Source: Symbiodinium sp. CCMP2592
Taxonomy: Eukaryota; Sar; Dinophyceae; Suessiales; Symbiodiniaceae
NCBI GenBank assembly: GCA_905221615.1
Contig: CAJNDT010002035.1
Coordinates: 243,501 to 307,500, forward strand
Length of the DNA: 64,000 nt
Direction of reading: 5' to 3'
Positions 63,521-64,000 of this stretch are shown here, piece after piece. The notes beneath the pieces are model-generated. The model had not been told where the DNA came from and did not search any database. It saw only the letters and a list, made by a program, of their open reading frames with translations. A program made the translations under genes and the position numbers. Every line of letters begins with the position of its first letter. Position 1 is the first letter of the stretch.

Positions 63521-64000
63521 GCCACTGGAGAATGCGAAGCACCGTCTAAGCATGCAGGGGTGAGAGCGCAATCACTCTCTCTTGCTCTCCCTCCCCTTCC
63601 ACGGTCAGGCCTGCATAGCGTCTGCACCAATGTCTTGCATTTTGCAGGCGGCTTTTGAGCCGAAAGGAGCCACACAGGACGTCGTCAGGAGTACATGTCA
63701 TGAGAAGGGAACCGTCAAAACAAGACGCAACAACAACAAAACGATGCGAGATCCGCATCGCTAGTACACCGCAACGACTCGAAGCGCGCACACCGAGGGC
63801 TCCACAAAAGATCAGAAAAAGAATGCTGTGAATTGGAGCCATGAGAGCTGAGAGGATCATCTCAGCGATTCAAGCCGCAAGAGGCTTCGTGTGAGGGTTA
63901 GGATATGCACAGACGACAAGAGGTGTCTTTCGGCCGCTGTTTCAAATCCCCATAGTACTGACGACAGCATCAGCGGGCACTACAGCGGTCTCCCAGCCCA

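Overview
This is nuclear DNA of a eukaryote, most likely a dinoflagellate. Four things point there. (1) Exons are short and scattered in long, low-complexity non-coding DNA. (2) One seven-exon flavoprotein gene can be assembled on the minus strand with every reading-frame phase matching, and five of its six introns use GC donors; nearly all acceptors are followed by G (AG|GC, AG|GA), as dinoflagellate introns are. (3) Degenerate TTTAGGG/CCCTAAA (plant/alveolate telomere-type) tracts are everywhere. (4) Microsatellites, small inverted-repeat elements and segmental duplications are abundant. There is no prokaryotic operon, rRNA, CRISPR array or convincing intact tRNA. Genus cannot be fixed from the sequence.

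Layout. 0-2.8 kb: a truncated copy of an exon region that recurs at 55 kb, a CA microsatellite, and a dispersed repeat. 2.8-18.7 kb: a string of 50-110 nt mini-exons, mostly minus strand, each set in telomere-like introns (one is a cold-shock-domain exon); a few plus-strand exons are interleaved. 18.7-21.9 kb: ambiguous ORFs, a plus exon, and the phase-consistent 3' end of an acidic Q/E-rich minus-strand gene (four exons). 21.9-25.5 kb: copy A of a 3.6 kb duplication (copy B at 46.0-49.5 kb). 26-31 kb: more mini-exons and MITE-like elements. 32-35 kb: a two-exon minus gene end, a three-exon plus gene, and further exons. 37.6-42.1 kb: three tandem copies of a 1,605 bp unit. 42.5-46 kb: CAA/CGA megarepeat, 21 bp minisatellite, a long-TIR element, triplet repeats. 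49.6-51.6 kb: more simple repeats. 51.7-53.9 kb: three copies of another local repeat. 54-58 kb: several exons on both strands. 59.3-62.4 kb: the flavoprotein monooxygenase gene, minus strand.

The main observation is that the telomere-like tracts are not random. Seen from the exon they are strand-symmetric: G-rich TTTAGGG-like sequence follows the donor (introns often begin GTTTrGG) and C-rich CCCTAAA-like sequence precedes the acceptor. Most ordinary-looking longer open frames in the window are repeat translations or antisense shadows. Exon calls rest on open frame, splice signals, composition and phase compatibility; without transcripts most are hypotheses, and apart from the flavoprotein and the cold-shock exon I recognise no protein family.
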